This document shows positions 1 to 10,402 of a DNA stretch of 42,500 bases, piece after piece; position 1 is the stretch's first letter, and the number at the start of each line of letters is the position of its first letter. The DNA is from Theodoxus fluviatilis (Eukaryota > Mollusca > Gastropoda > Cycloneritida > Neritidae). Under the pieces are notes generated by a model. The model made no database searches and was not told the origin of the DNA. It saw only the letters and a program-made list of their open reading frames with translations. The position numbers and the translations under genes were made by a program. Location: contig JAWQFJ010012327.1 in NCBI GenBank assembly GCA_034096865.1, positions 35,001-77,500 on the forward strand, written 5' to 3'.

Positions 1-194
1 CCAGAACCTCATAGCAATGTGGCCAGGTCTTTTTGCAGAGTGTGCTCCAAAACTTCCCTCAAAGTAGACGCAGACTGACGAGGGGGTTAACTAAGGGGAG
101 ATTACTCTTAATCGATTGGCTTCGTCGTTCTTCATTTAGCGTTACTGAATGCGTAGTTTATCATTTTTAATATTCATTATTAATACCTCTGCAG

Positions 195-269
195 GTCTGC
201 CAGGAGAGCTGTACATGCAGATGATGCAGGCCACCATCCTGCCCCTCATCATCTGCAGCGTCATCGCAG
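195..269 (+). CDS. SLC1 exon 1 of window (TM2 region)
   Basis: Encodes GLPGELYMQMM followed by ATILPLIICSVIAG. This matches the conserved SLC1 stretch LPGEL-x-MRML...LPLI-x-SLI-x-G at the second membrane helix. The acceptor is TACCTCTGCAG before 195 and the donor is GTACGT at 270. The first codon is completed by an exon outside the window (phase 1), and the exon also ends in phase 1. It is the most upstream coding piece visible. Confidence 0.88.
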
Positions 270-984
270 GTACGTCACGAATGACGTCAACAAATGCCAC
301 GTTGTCGATGGTCAGTGCCCACGGGGACAGCCAAAGCAACATAATGGCTCCGGATATTGAAGAAAACTGTCCTGAAAAGATTCTAATCTTGTTAGTTTTC
401 TGCTGAGCGGTTTTCGCACTCGCCCTACGCCCGGGCGGCTGAGGAACGATCCTTAGTCGAGACGTTCCTTTTTTCCACAACCTGGTTGTTGCACGCGGAA
501 AAAGAGGAGTACGAAACCCCCTAAAGGAACCTGTTTGTAACTGAAGAAAACCTACAAAATGATGAAAATTGTGAGCTGTTATTAAATGAAAATATTGTGC
601 CGAATTATAGAGCAACCACTTGGATAAATTCTCAAGTGTTGTTGTATAGAAATGTCCAAACATGATATAGCAAGTTTTTATCATTCCACTGTTTGTGACA
701 CAAACTTCTTCGTTGCTGCGGTGCCACTTCCATTCGGTTTAACCGCGAATCACTGCAATGAATATGTGTAAGTCAAAGACACAAATTCTCTTCCCAGATG
801 ATTAGTCGGTCTTGCATTATTGACTGATGGTTAGACAAAGGCATTTTAAAGTATCTCAGAATGTGGACATCGAGTTGACCCTTCATCAAAGCAACGTTCA
901 GATCGTGTGTCAAACAAAAGCGTGAGAAACGATAGAGAGATCCATATTGACACGTGAACTGAACTTTTTTTTTTGACGCAGGCA

Positions 985-1285
985 TCCCTCTGAGTTGGGG
1001 ATAGGAATCCATGTATACCCACAGCATCACCCTACGGGATTCATAACAGGCGATTAGCTGAGGAAATCATGACTTAATTTGGTCTCACTCTTATCTGTTC
1101 TAGTGATTGTTGTGAGCCATGGCCATATGTAGCGTGTAGAGGCTGATGGACAGTTCAACTCCATCATTCATTCACTCGTTCATTCGTTTATTCATACATT
1201 CATCCATTTACTCATTCATCCACTCACTCTCATTCACTCATTCCTTCGTTAACATCGCTCATTCATTAGCTCATTATAATAGTTT
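985..1285 (+). repeat. SINE-like repeat copy 1 with ATTC-rich tail
   Basis: Shares ordered blocks with the copies at 3,355 and 7,026: a GTTGGGG...ACCCAC block, a GGCGATTAGC-like block, ATGACTT, CTCTTATCTGTTCTAGTGATT, then GTGTAGAGGCTGATGGACAG. It ends in an impure (ATTC)n tail at about 1,160-1,285. The order of blocks and the microsatellite tail suggest a retroposed SINE. No tRNA head was confirmed. Confidence 0.55.
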
Positions 1286-1487
1286 ATTCATAAGCACATA
1301 CATTCCCTTGACAGGCAAACTCATGGCGTTTAGGCCTACAATCCAAAGAATCAACACTCATACAACTACTCAACACCACATTCCCACAAAAAACTCACAC
1401 ACAACACACATAACCAAAAACAAAAAAACTAAGATCCAATAGAACAAATAGAACAAACTATACAATATACACAGCACTTGCCGGCCA

Positions 1488-2018
1488 GGTCAAGTAAGGC
1501 GAAGCAGCTCAGCGGGAAAGGCGGATCGGAAGAGGTGGGTCTTTAGAGCAATTTTGAACTGGGGCAGAGTGTCAGAATGACGGACTGAGAGAGGGAGACT
1601 ATTCCAGGTTACAGGTCCAATATAGGAGAAGGCACGCTGTCCTTGAGTTTTCTTATTACGGCGGGGGACCTTGAGCATTCTAGAGTCAGCAGCTGAGCGT
1701 AGAGATCTGGAGGGCGTGTAGACTGCAAGAATTTCTGTAAGAGCGTGTGGTGCGGTGTTGTCGATGGCCTTGAAGCACAAAGTAGCAAGTTTATAATCTA
1801 TCCTCTGAGAGATGGGGAGCCAGTGAAGTGTATGTAGGAGTGATGAGACATGGGTACGCTTGGGACATCAAAAAACTAGCCTAGCAGCACAATTCTGAAC
1901 TTTCTGGAGTTTGTTAAGCAGAGTGTCAGGGATGCCAGCGAGAAGAGAGTTTCCATAGTCGAGACGAGACAGAACAAGTGATGTGATGAGCGTTTTGGTG
2001 GCCTGCTGAGAAAGATTC
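1488..2018 (-). mobile_element. CR1/L2-like LINE, 3' end of ORF2 (fragment)
   Basis: On the minus strand the pieces LITSLVLSRLDYGNSLLAG, then IPDTLLNKLQKVQNCAARLV, and after a frame break CFKAIDNTAPHALTEIL... and IGPVTWNSLPLSVRHS are a typical C-terminal stretch of a CR1/L2-group reverse transcriptase ORF. It starts in the middle of the RT tail, so it is 5' truncated, and it is frameshifted near 1,780-1,870. It lies antisense within the intron before the exon at 2,029, with its truncated end almost touching the splice acceptor. Confidence 0.8.
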
Positions 2019-2028
2019 ATTTCTGCAG

Positions 2029-2151
2029 GCACTGCCAATATGGATCCAGCCGCCAACGGTCGAGTTGGCAGCGTCAGCATCGCCTACATCGTCCTTTCCA
2101 ACGGCATAGGGGCAGTCATCGCCGTCATCTTCACCCTCATCATCCGACCAG
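2029..2151 (+). CDS. SLC1 exon 2 of window (TM3 region)
   Basis: Starts with TANMDPAANGRVG and runs through a hydrophobic helix ending TLIIRPG, which corresponds to the EAAT TM3 that ends in IHPG. The EAAT motif YYM-x-TT, whose tyrosine and threonines help form the third sodium site, aligns by eye with YIVLSN here, so the paired threonines are replaced by Ser-Asn. The acceptor is TTTCTGCAG and the donor GTGCGG. A LINE fragment in the preceding intron ends about 10-20 bases before this exon, so its branch point probably lies inside LINE sequence. Confidence 0.9.
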
Positions 2152-2321
2152 GTGCGGGGATGAGCTTTAAGTCCAGCGATTTATCTCAGCATTTATTTCT
2201 CATTTGCTTTGAGTTCGTACACATGTACATAGGAATTCCTCGATTCCACACATTTTAAGCACTCTGGTTTTAGAATATTTAATACAAAGGATTCTAAACA
2301 CATCACACGTACACACACTTT

Positions 2322-2357
<36 letters not shown>

Positions 2358-2372
2358 GAGAGAGAGAGAGAA

Positions 2373-2420
<48 letters not shown>

Positions 2421-2481
2421 AAAGAGGGGGGGGGGGAGAGAAAAGAAGAGGGAGGGGGGATAGAGAGAGAGAGAAGGAGGG

Positions 2482-2529
<48 letters not shown>
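2322..2529. repeat. GA-rich microsatellite with G tract
   Basis: About 200 bases of (GA)n with interruptions and a G-rich core near 2,410-2,455, inside an SLC1 intron. Confidence 0.95.
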
Positions 2530-2532
<3 letters not shown>

Positions 2533-2726
2533 ATTCTTTATTTATCAAGGATGAAATTTTAGGCATTTCTGCTCATCTTACAAATTGTCTTTGCTCATAA
2601 AGAAATGAAAATCATGGATAGATAAGGAAAAAAACTTTATCTAATCTATGTACAACAGTTGGTAAGGTATATTAACGATATGATCAACAATGACAAAGAT
2701 TTTAGTAGATACCTTTGACAACTGAG

Positions 2727-2728
2727 AT

Positions 2729-2801
<73 letters not shown>

Positions 2802-2846
2802 TATATATAAAGAGAGAGATAAAGAGAGAGAGATAAAGAGAGAGAG

Positions 2847-2908
<62 letters not shown>
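2727..2908. repeat. Compound (TA)n-(GATA/GA)n microsatellite
   Basis: A run of TA to about 2,799, then GAGAGATAAA units at about 2,810-2,850, then pure (GA)n to 2,908. Intronic. The TA part could extrude as a cruciform. Confidence 0.95.
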
Positions 2909-2910
<2 letters not shown>

Positions 2911-3354
2911 TCTTGGTCATGGTAATGTTCTGTCCGCAAAACTTCAAAAGTGATGCGAAGAGAAAAACTAAATCCATACAAAAAGCACCAACCACTCATC
3001 AAAGAAGACTCATAGTGAACGATCGGAAGGAAAAAAAACCTACATTCATGTGCGAGCAGATGTCTGAATAAGAATAACATCCGACTGTGAACAGGAAAAA
3101 TAGAGTGAATGTTAGTGCTCAAAATGTTAGTGAGCAAGCAGATGCAAGTAACTTTTGACTGTGAAAAGGAAGATCAAAGATATTGTGCTCAATATTTCAA
3201 TATTGATTATTTTGATGCTGACATTTGCAACAATCTGTACTGATTTCGGGTGTACACTCTCGTATGTTGCTCATTCGTTGTAAAAAGAAAATTTCCTTTA
3301 CACAAATGTCAGATAACACCTCAAACATTTAGAATCCAATAATCCTTCAATGGA

Positions 3355-3530
3355 AATATCTGTGGGTTGCGATGTTATAATGCTTGTAGACCCACCGCAT
3401 CTTCACAAGCGATTCACAAAAGGCAGATTACTAGGGAAGCGAGACATGACTTGCTATTACTCTTAACTCCAGTGAATTTGGCTCCAGCTGCCTATCATAG
3501 TCTATGAAGGCTGACAGGCCATACAAGTGT
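3355..3530 (+). repeat. SINE-like repeat copy 2
   Basis: Contains TGTGGGTTGCGATG...TAGACCCACCGC, AAGCGATTCAC, GACATGACTTGCTATTACTC, CTCCAGTGAATTTGGC and CTATGAAGGCTGACAGGCCA, in the same order as copies 1 and 3. It carries only one unit of the block that is expanded eightfold in copy 3. It ends about 57 bases before the exon at 3,587. Confidence 0.55.
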
Positions 3531-3586
3531 ATTAATTACTCTCCTGAGCTACTCTGTTTTCATCCATTGACTGTCTTTCAATGCAG

Positions 3587-3674
3587 GCGTTGGTAAGGAG
3601 GTTTTGGATGACACAAGCCCCGCTCCCTCCACTCGCAACCTGCAGACAGCGGACATCATTGCTGACCTCATTCG
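3587..3674 (+). CDS. SLC1 exon 3 of window (TM3-TM4 linker)
   Basis: A short exon encoding a charged linker (VGKEVLDDTSPAP...) and then LQTADIIADLIR. The second half matches the EAAT motif DAFLDLIRN that leads into TM4. The acceptor follows a pyrimidine tract ending AATGCAG, and the donor is GTGAGG. It enters in phase 1 and leaves in phase 2, splitting the Arg codon CG|C completed in the next exon. Confidence 0.88.
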
Positions 3675-4610
3675 GTGAGGGACGTCGAAGGAAGCTTGCA
3701 TCCATGCGATAAAACCGTACTCTGAGACGCCGACAACAATGACAGTGATGACGATAGAAAACGCAACGACAGCAACAGCAGTAACGACTAAGACGACGAT
3801 GAAACATCAGAAGCCAGGACAAGACAGCGGCGATGAGAAATCATTTAAAGAGGGCAGCAGATTCATTTTTAAAGACGATGATATGAAACATGAGCTAAAC
3901 ATGAGGACTTCTTGCATCGCTAATTTTCAATTCGCCATCATGAAGACATCTGCTTTTACTGTGTCACTCATTGTCTTTTGAAGCTATGCAATGCTTATGT
4001 AAAGCTTATGTAATTTCGTGGCTAACAAATACAAATAAAAATTAAAATGTGTCAGTGATGTTGTCTTCTTCGCGAATGCTCGTCTCATGCATGAATTGTG
4101 TGCGAAGTGTGTACTGTACGACAATGGTCGAATTTACATAAAATGTTATTGTATTGATGCCATTGCGACGCGTATGCAAGAACATAGGTCCATACTGATC
4201 GTAATGTAACTACACTAAAGCATGCTGCTCTCTTATAGTATTTTGGGACGTTATCGAGTGAAATATAAGTTCAAGTTAATCAGAATTAAGAGAGCGCATT
4301 GTTCGTAACAAAGCACTGGCAAATCGGCATTACGAGGCACTCTGTCATTAAAATGTACCATGATTGTTAATTTATGCCCCTAAATTTCTGAAGTAAAATT
4401 TGGGGGACGATTTGTGAAGGCCACTTTGTTAATTACAATTCCAAAACTGCAGGGAAAAAATAAAATGGTTTCGTGTTTGCGTACAATTGACCTGCATCTG
4501 TCGCATTATTGCACCGAAAACGTATGAAGCACTCTTTGTTCTAGACTTGAGGCTGACCGTGCTCACTTGTGCTCTTTCTGAACAGTCATGCAATGTGTTG
4601 CTGTGTGCAG

Positions 4611-4774
4611 CAACCTGTTTCCTGCCAACGTGGTGTCTGCCTGCTTCGAGAAAACCCAGACCGTGTACGTGGCCTCAGGGCAGCAAGCTAACAACAGCAG
4701 TCTGGCCAGCAACAGTTCTCTCCCCTTGCCCTTCACCCGCACTCTGGCTTCCAGCTCAGGCACCAACTTGCTGG
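4611..4774 (+). CDS. SLC1 exon 4 of window (TM4 and extracellular loop)
   Basis: Begins NLFPANVVSACFEKTQTVYV, the counterpart of NLFPENLVQACF in EAATs. A polar stretch with closely spaced Asn-X-Ser sequons (ANNSSLASNSSLP) follows. Metazoan SLC1 proteins carry N-glycosylation in this extracellular 4B-4C loop, so glycosylation here is a reasonable inference. It ends at TNLLG with donor GTGAGT. The loop sequence itself is not conserved with other families. Confidence 0.9.
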
Positions 4775-4795
4775 GTGAGTGAGTGACAGAGCACA

Positions 4796-4975
4796 GTCGG
4801 TCGGTCGGCCGGTCGTTCCACTTCCAGTCAGTGAGTCAGTTCGTATGTCAGTCATTAAGTTGATCAGTCATTTGGTCAGTCAGTGAATCGGTCGGTCGTT
4901 TTGTTGGTCAGTCGGTCGGTTAATCAGCCAGTCAGTACGTCAATGAGGTTAGTGGTCGGTCGGTTGGCCATCCTG
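4796..4975. repeat. Imperfect GTCG/GTCA tetranucleotide tract
   Basis: About 180 bases of degenerate GTCGGTCG and GTCAGTCA units, starting about 20 bases after the splice donor at 4,775. A related tract in the opposite strand sense (CGAC/CGAA) is at 23,395-23,635. Confidence 0.85.
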
Positions 4976-5581
4976 TCGTCTCTGTGAGGGTTTGTATGAC
5001 AAAATACATAGAAAAAAGAGATAGGTAAAGACCATCGGAAAAATAAACACAGTGTAATTACTGATCATGGCAATTTAACCAACGGTTTTGTTCGTCGACT
5101 CGATGCCTTCTACGAAACATCAAAATAATTCAGAATTGCTTAATTTAAATAAAGGAAAACGATAGAAACAGCGGCGAAATAATAAAAAGAAATGTAAATG
5201 TTTATAACACCCCTGCGAACCAGCACAGGAAAATGTGTTATCGCTTCAGAGTCATCCTGTCAAATAAGTGAGGCACTGACCAACATTCTTTGATCACTGA
5301 TGGGTCACCTGCCACACGTTCCGAGTTAGGCAGTTTTGGAATGGTTAGTGGGTTGCCAGCTGGACAGACACATTCACGGCGTGAAGATACTTTCATTCAT
5401 TAAACAAAGAAAACCTCCACCAATGCAGTCATGGTGATACAGAAATGTACAAGTACACAGACGTCCATGAATGAGCCCGAAGAGATGAATGATGAAGAAA
5501 AGTCAAAAACCCTCGCCCTCATATACCATAAATTGTTTTATCCACTCCACTAGACTGCTTATTCAATGGTCATTTTTCCAG

Positions 5582-5708
5582 GTCTGATCATTTTCTGCTC
5601 TGTGATCGGCATGGCAACAGCCAAAGCGGGAGAGGCAGGACGTCACTTCCTGTTGTTCTTCCGTTCTGCCACTGACGTCATCACTCGAGCCCTACAGTGG
5701 CTCGTCTG
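5582..5708 (+). CDS. SLC1 exon 5 of window (TM4c-TM5)
   Basis: Encodes GLIIFCSVIGMATAKAG then HFLLFFRSATDVITRALQWLVW. It matches the EAAT pattern GL-I-F...G-A-GK-G...FF...I...V-W, covering the end of TM4 and the start of TM5. The acceptor is TTTTTCCAG and the donor GTAAGA. The Trp codon TG|G is split with the next exon. Confidence 0.9.
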
Positions 5709-5824
5709 GTAAGATTCCTAGCCATCCGTCATGAATTCTGTACGCGCTATTTTCCCGTGACTTTTTGACCGTGAGATAATTTGCGTCGAAGCACTTCTCT
5801 GGGATGATTTGGGCATAGGTTCTT

Positions 5825-5825
<1 letters not shown>

Positions 5826-5909
<84 letters not shown>

Positions 5910-6003
5910 CACCTCCCTCCACACTCACTTACACAATTCTCGAATTCTTTCTTCTTCGGGCGTCTAGGGGTATCAATCGTGGAGGGCGGGATAATTACTT
6001 CAC

Positions 6004-6060
<57 letters not shown>
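5826..6060. repeat. (CA)n and (CT)n microsatellites
   Basis: Pure (CA)n at 5,826-5,905 and pure (CT)n at 6,002-6,060, separated by about 95 bases of unique sequence. Intronic; polypeptides read through them are artefacts. Confidence 0.97.
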
Positions 6061-6061
<1 letters not shown>

Positions 6062-7025
6062 GCTGGCATGACGTGACACATTATTCATAAAAAATTTCTT
6101 CAATCCGACTGAATCATGCATAAAATCAAATTCCAGGTAATATGAATGAAAAATGTCAATTAATCCTATCAGTCTACTCTCTGACTGAAAAGTAGAGGAT
6201 TAATTTCACTGACCCAAAAACCAAAGTTGACCCAAGTGTTACTCACAAGTTGAAGTTCACGCAGATAGGCGATGACGCTGCTAGAACGTTCCAACAATGA
6301 ACATTCTGCCCAAAACGATGTCCACTCAGAAATGGGCTTTCACAAGAACACACACACTCTCTCTCTCAATGCTACACCTCGAAAGGAGAGGATCAATAGG
6401 CCATAGACATTTGTGGGCTCACCCACACACACGTACCCGTGCGGACACAGGTTTCAACACCAGCCAGTGTTCAGAACCGAATGACAAAACTTTCATGTGG
6501 CGAGACGGCGTCATAATCCGGCAAGCTGGACCTTCATTCGTAGAGAACACTGTTCTTCTCAATACAACCTTTCAGATGGTCGGGGGAGGATTAAACTTTT
6601 AACGTGTTTCATCTCAACACGGAGCTGCTCGAAAATACGTCTGCTCATACGACATTTCAGGAGTCAACTAACTTACATAAAATTCGTGCGTCTTCGACTC
6701 AAGAGTTATTCACAGCGCATGCGCCACCACCTCCCGTCAATCAAATCATTGTTGCGTCACTAATAATTTTAAAAAACAGCCGATTCAAACCGGTCTCAGA
6801 GTGCAAAGCTCAGCTTATTCCCGCCGAACATCGACATGGCGTTCGTTTCAAACAATACAGAAAATGGAACAAAGGCCGAACCGTCACACCCCCCCCCCCC
6901 CCACACACACACACAGAAAGATCTTTGTACTGATTTATTGGGGACGCTTCCTATACATTTTTGTACTATTCTGTGTGTAGAAAAACAGAATCAGAGACAT
7001 CACTTAGCAGCTTCAGTCAGTACCT
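6061..7025. other. SLC1 intron without recognisable feature
   Basis: Nothing recognised apart from a short CACA/CTCT run near 6,348-6,365 and a poly-C followed by (CA) at 6,889-6,915. Confidence 0.6.
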
Positions 7026-7430
7026 GTCTATCCGACAACTCCCCTGTGGGTTTGGGGTTACAATAGACCCACCCTGTGGGTTTGGGGTAACAATAGAACC
7101 ACCCTGTGGGTTTGGGGTAACAATAGATCCACCCTGTGGGTTTGGGGTAACAATAGATCCACCCTGTGGGTTTGGGGTAACAATAGATCCACCCTGTGGG
7201 TTTGGGGTAACAATAGATCCACCCTGTGGGTTTGGGGTAACAATAGATCCACCCTGTGGGTTTGGGGTAACAATAGACCCACCGATTTGTTGAAGGCGAG
7301 CAACCACGGAAATTGTGACTTGGTCTTATTTTCAGTAACTCTAGTGATTTCGTAATCAAAGACCTTTCATAGCCTACAAAGGCTGATAGAACGTAAAACA
7401 TCATTCGTTCATTCATTCATTCAGTTATTA
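7026..7430 (+). repeat. SINE-like repeat copy 3 with internal expansion
   Basis: The 3' part (AAGGCGAGCAACCACGG, TGTGACTTGGTCTTATTTTC, AACTCTAGTGATTTCG, CATAGCCTACAAAGGCTGAT) matches copies 1 and 2. It ends in a clear (ATTC)n tail at 7,403-7,425. Its 5' part is replaced by an eight-unit tandem array. Confidence 0.6.
7042..7281 (+). repeat. 30-bp minisatellite, eight units
   Basis: Eight units of exactly 30 bases start at 7,042 and then every 30 bases to 7,252. Each contains CCCTGTGGGTTTGGGGT, then AACAATAGA and a CC. Six inner units are nearly identical; the first has TTAC for TAAC and the outer ones GACCC for GATCC. Because 30 is a multiple of three, all six frames look open across it, which gives false ORFs. 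Confidence 0.97.
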
Positions 7431-7515
7431 TTGCATTCAATCATTCCTTCTTTACGACTTTCTTAACCTTTCCTGTAGGTGCGGTCAGCACTCCTGGTTT
7501 TCTTGTCCTTTCTAG

Positions 7516-7749
7516 GTTTACCCCCTTGGGCGTGGCCAGCCTGATCGCCAGCTCCCTGGTCAGAGCTCCCGACATCCAGTCTACCTTCAAAGGGGTGGGC
7601 ATGCTGGTGCTGACCGTCACTGTGTGCGTGGCTTGTCATCAGCTGGTCTTCATGCAGGCTGTCTTCTTCCTGGCACGCCGCCGCAATCCTTTCAGATTCC
7701 TGCTGGATCTCTCCAGGGTCTGGATCACCGCCTTCGCTCCGCCCAACAC
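7516..7749 (+). CDS. SLC1 exon 6 of window (TM5-TM6 and first half of HP1)
   Basis: Begins FTPLGVASLIASSLV (EAAT: YSPLGIACLI), continues through TM6, then RRRNPFRFLLDLSRVWITAF, which matches RKNPF-x-F...WITA-L at the start of hairpin 1. At the HP1 tip the usual serine-rich motif (GTASSAGTLP in human EAAT2) is replaced, with no gap, by APPNTVLTLP across the exon junction. In the family these serines contact the substrate carboxylate. The acceptor is CCTTTCTAG and the donor GTAGGC. Confidence 0.92.
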
Positions 7750-8128
7750 GTAGGCTGTATATTTCTGCCGTGTCGTGGGCTGGTGTTGCCTCAGTAAGGG
7801 TCTCACAAACAATCGCGTAGTGAGTCAGCCAGCAATGACATAAAATGAAAACTCTGTTTGGATCTTTTAAGACATGACTTGTTAATTGTAAGACAATATT
7901 TAACGTGCGTGCATGTGATGAATAGGGAAATAATGCATGCGCCATTGAAGAACACACGTCCATTGGTTGTGTCATCTCTAGGTAATAAATCGCCTTTGAA
8001 GAGGCGAATAGAGCCCAGTGATAACCATTGCTTCCACCGATGCCATTTAGCAATCCAAGAAGATCTTTTCACTGTCTTTTTACCACATGAAAACAATACT
8101 GTTCTCAAGTCTAATACTTCTACTACAG

Positions 8129-8323
8129 AGTGCTGACGCTGCCGGAAATGATTCGATGCTGTGACTTCCGGCTGAAAGTGGACAAACAGATTTCCCGCTT
8201 TGTGCTTCCGCTGGCTGTGACCTTGAACAGGGATGGAAGCTGCATGTTCATCACTGCGACCACGATGTACATCGGTCAGCTTGACCCTATGGGGCTTAAT
8301 GCCGCCCAGGTGGTCCTCATCGC
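8129..8323 (+). CDS. SLC1 exon 7 of window (HP1b and TM7)
   Basis: Reads VLTLPEMIRCC, then VDKQISRFVLPLAVTLNRDGSC and the rest of TM7. It aligns ungapped with [22 protein letters not shown] of EAATs. In the NMDGT sodium/substrate motif, Asn and Asp are kept, Met is Arg and Thr is Ser. The EAAT glutamate in LYEA, needed for proton and K+ coupling, aligns with Ile here (MFIT). The acceptor is TACTACAG and the donor GTGAGT. Confidence 0.92.
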
Positions 8324-8898
8324 GTGAGTTCTGACGTGACTCATTTGGAATTTATCATTTGAAGAGAAACTGGAGCATGTGTCGTATTGTTGTACGAGTC
8401 CTTGAATACGAACGCATATTGTTAAGCTCGGCCGAGCATGCTTCAAAAAGTAAAATCAAACTGAAAACTCTTCAAAAGTTTGTCAGAAGCCAAACATCAA
8501 GAGACCTGACCTTGAACCTTTTTATGGTCTTGGCATGTATAATCTAATTTTATCATTTATTGTAGTTTGAACGCAGGGTCGGGGTCATAATAACTAGAAT
8601 CCGTCCAGATGCTCCCATGTTAGCTAGTTTGGCTGTTTGGGGGCGCATCCGGCTGTGCTACTGGAGTAGGCCTTTAAACCCAGCTACCAGAGCTTTTAGC
8701 TGATTAGGGGGCATTGAGGTACTCCGGTCGATTCTTTTATTTCAAAAAACTCCCTCCTCGACTTTCTTTCTTATGTGCTCTGCCATTGCTGGTGAGTGGA
8801 AACTGCCTTTGCATTAACAACATTGGTTGTGCAAGTTGAACTGAAACTATCACAGTCGTTCACCGTTTCCTTTTCCTGCATAAATGTTCTTTTTGCAG

Positions 8899-9033
8899 AA
8901 TCTTGGCCACCATTGGCTCCCTAGCTGTTCCTGCCGTGCCCAGTTCCAGCATCGTCACTGTACTCATCATCCTGTCTTCCCTCAGCATCCCCATCAAGAA
9001 CATCGGTCTCATCATGGCGATGGAGTGGTTTCA
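8899..9033 (+). CDS. SLC1 exon 8 of window (HP2)
   Basis: Reads ILATIGSLAVPAVPSSSIVT, then IILSSLSIPIKNIGLIMAMEWF. It aligns with the second re-entrant hairpin (GAAGIP-x-AG...LPTDDI-LI-AVDWF), but the glycine-rich tip is AVPAVPSSS and the DW aspartate is Glu. HP2 is the extracellular gate of the family. The acceptor is TTTTTGCAG and the donor GTACGT; the Gln codon CA|G is split. Confidence 0.9.
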
Positions 9034-9596
9034 GTACGTGTTTTCCTGAGTAGAATTCCACTCTTGTTCTAGTACTAGTAATCTCGTCCCATCTTCTGTG
9101 CTACCGATGATGCATTGTGTCGTCCTCAGCTGTGACGGATAACCACGATATTAGTCCTTTTCCGTGTGTCTGCCCGAAAAACGGGTCTTCTTATCAAGAA
9201 GGATCCGTGTCATGGAAACAGTCATCTGGAATGTTGACAGAGGGTACCGTTGTATGGTGTCGTCTTACTCTCTGTGCAAGTGGTGGAAATAATCTCTTCA
9301 ACAACAGAGTCGATACCTTACCAAACTACGCGTGTGCACAGTATTCGCGAACGGGACTAGAATAAGATAAAAATATTAAAAAGATGTCGACTTAGTGCTG
9401 TCACATCCAAGGGTAATGAGAACTGCTTTCTGTCTTGTTATTGTTTCTGTCATCATCGTTGTGGTCATTCCTGCCTGTCCTGCTGCTGTTGTAGCTGTAG
9501 TCGTTGTTATATCGGCTGAAAAACGAGAGACATAAGAGCCGAGATAGAGACTGTTTATGTAATGAAAAATCAAGCACATCATTTTAATGACACCTT
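9034..9596. other. SLC1 intron, no feature recognised
   Basis: Ordinary-looking intron sequence between the HP2 exon and the MITE at 9,597. Confidence 0.6.
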
Positions 9597-10112
9597 AGGC
9601 TTGTTCAGGAGTACTCAGCGCTGCATGAGCGCTTCATGTTGGCAATTGAGCGCTCTTTGCCACTCCTGAACGCCTCAGATTTTGTGCAGCGCTTCACTTG
9701 TTAAAGGGGAGGTAAATCTTCTGCGCCCCACGTTGTGTTGATAGACGCGAAGAAAGTGTTTTCTTTGCCACAGACATCGTCTATACACGTTAACATTTAT
9801 TCTGCATGAATAAAGTCCACTACTGTGTCATCCTTACTTGCCATTACTCGCACATACAGAGCGCTTTGGGCAAATAAAGCCCGTTCAAATCCCAAAATGA
9901 TGTTTCTGAGGGTTATTTTACGCATCGACGGCCAGTGCGGGATCGAAGACGCCATTTTGATTGTGATGCAAAATCATCCGAAGCACGTCGGATAGGTGAT
10001 TCACAGCGCTGCTCAGCGCTGAGTGAATCACGCCCCAAAATTGCCGTTCAGGAGTGAATCACATGCAGCGCTGAGCAGCGCTTTGAATCGCTGCGCCTCC
10101 TGAACAAGCCTC
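9597..10112. mobile_element. MITE with AGGCTTGTTCAGGAG inverted termini
   Basis: AGGCTTGTTCAGGAG at the left end and CTCCTGAACAAGCCT at the right end are perfect 15-base inverted repeats enclosing about 515 bases. The inner flanks are rich in AGCGCT/CAGCGC words, and GTTCAGGAG recurs internally at about 10,048. No ORF is present, so the element is non-autonomous. The GGC-TGTTCA style of terminus recalls PIF/Harbinger-type elements, but a clean target duplication is not visible (left CCTT, right CTAG), so the superfamily is open. Confidence 0.75.
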
Positions 10113-10402
10113 TAGAGTTTGCGATAATGTGAGTCACATCAATGAAGGAAACACATTCATGTGATGACTGTGTTTACAATCTGGAGGCGCCTTTGCTAAG
10201 CATAGAATCTCGAGAGAATCTCGAGGGCTAGGCGTTGCCTACGTTTCTCGCTCATTAGCCGTAGGTGCGTCTCGCTCGCCCTTGACTAGCCGTCGTGGCG
10301 AGCCACTTGCCTAACAAACGCGCCCTTGGTTGTAAGGATGACACAGAGGAAAAAAACACAAATACGGAGTTGCTTTTTACCGCATGCCTTTGTATTTTGC
10401 AG

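Noticed and set aside
3739..3981. Short ORF after the SLC1 exon at 3,587
   Set aside because: Lies in the intron following a good GTGAGG donor; Thr/Lys-rich composition from an ACG/ACA-rich stretch, no family likeness.
7000..7416. Repeat protein of GFGVTIDPPC or YCYPKPTGWI units
   Set aside because: An intronic 30-bp minisatellite readable on both strands in several frames; no splice or start support.
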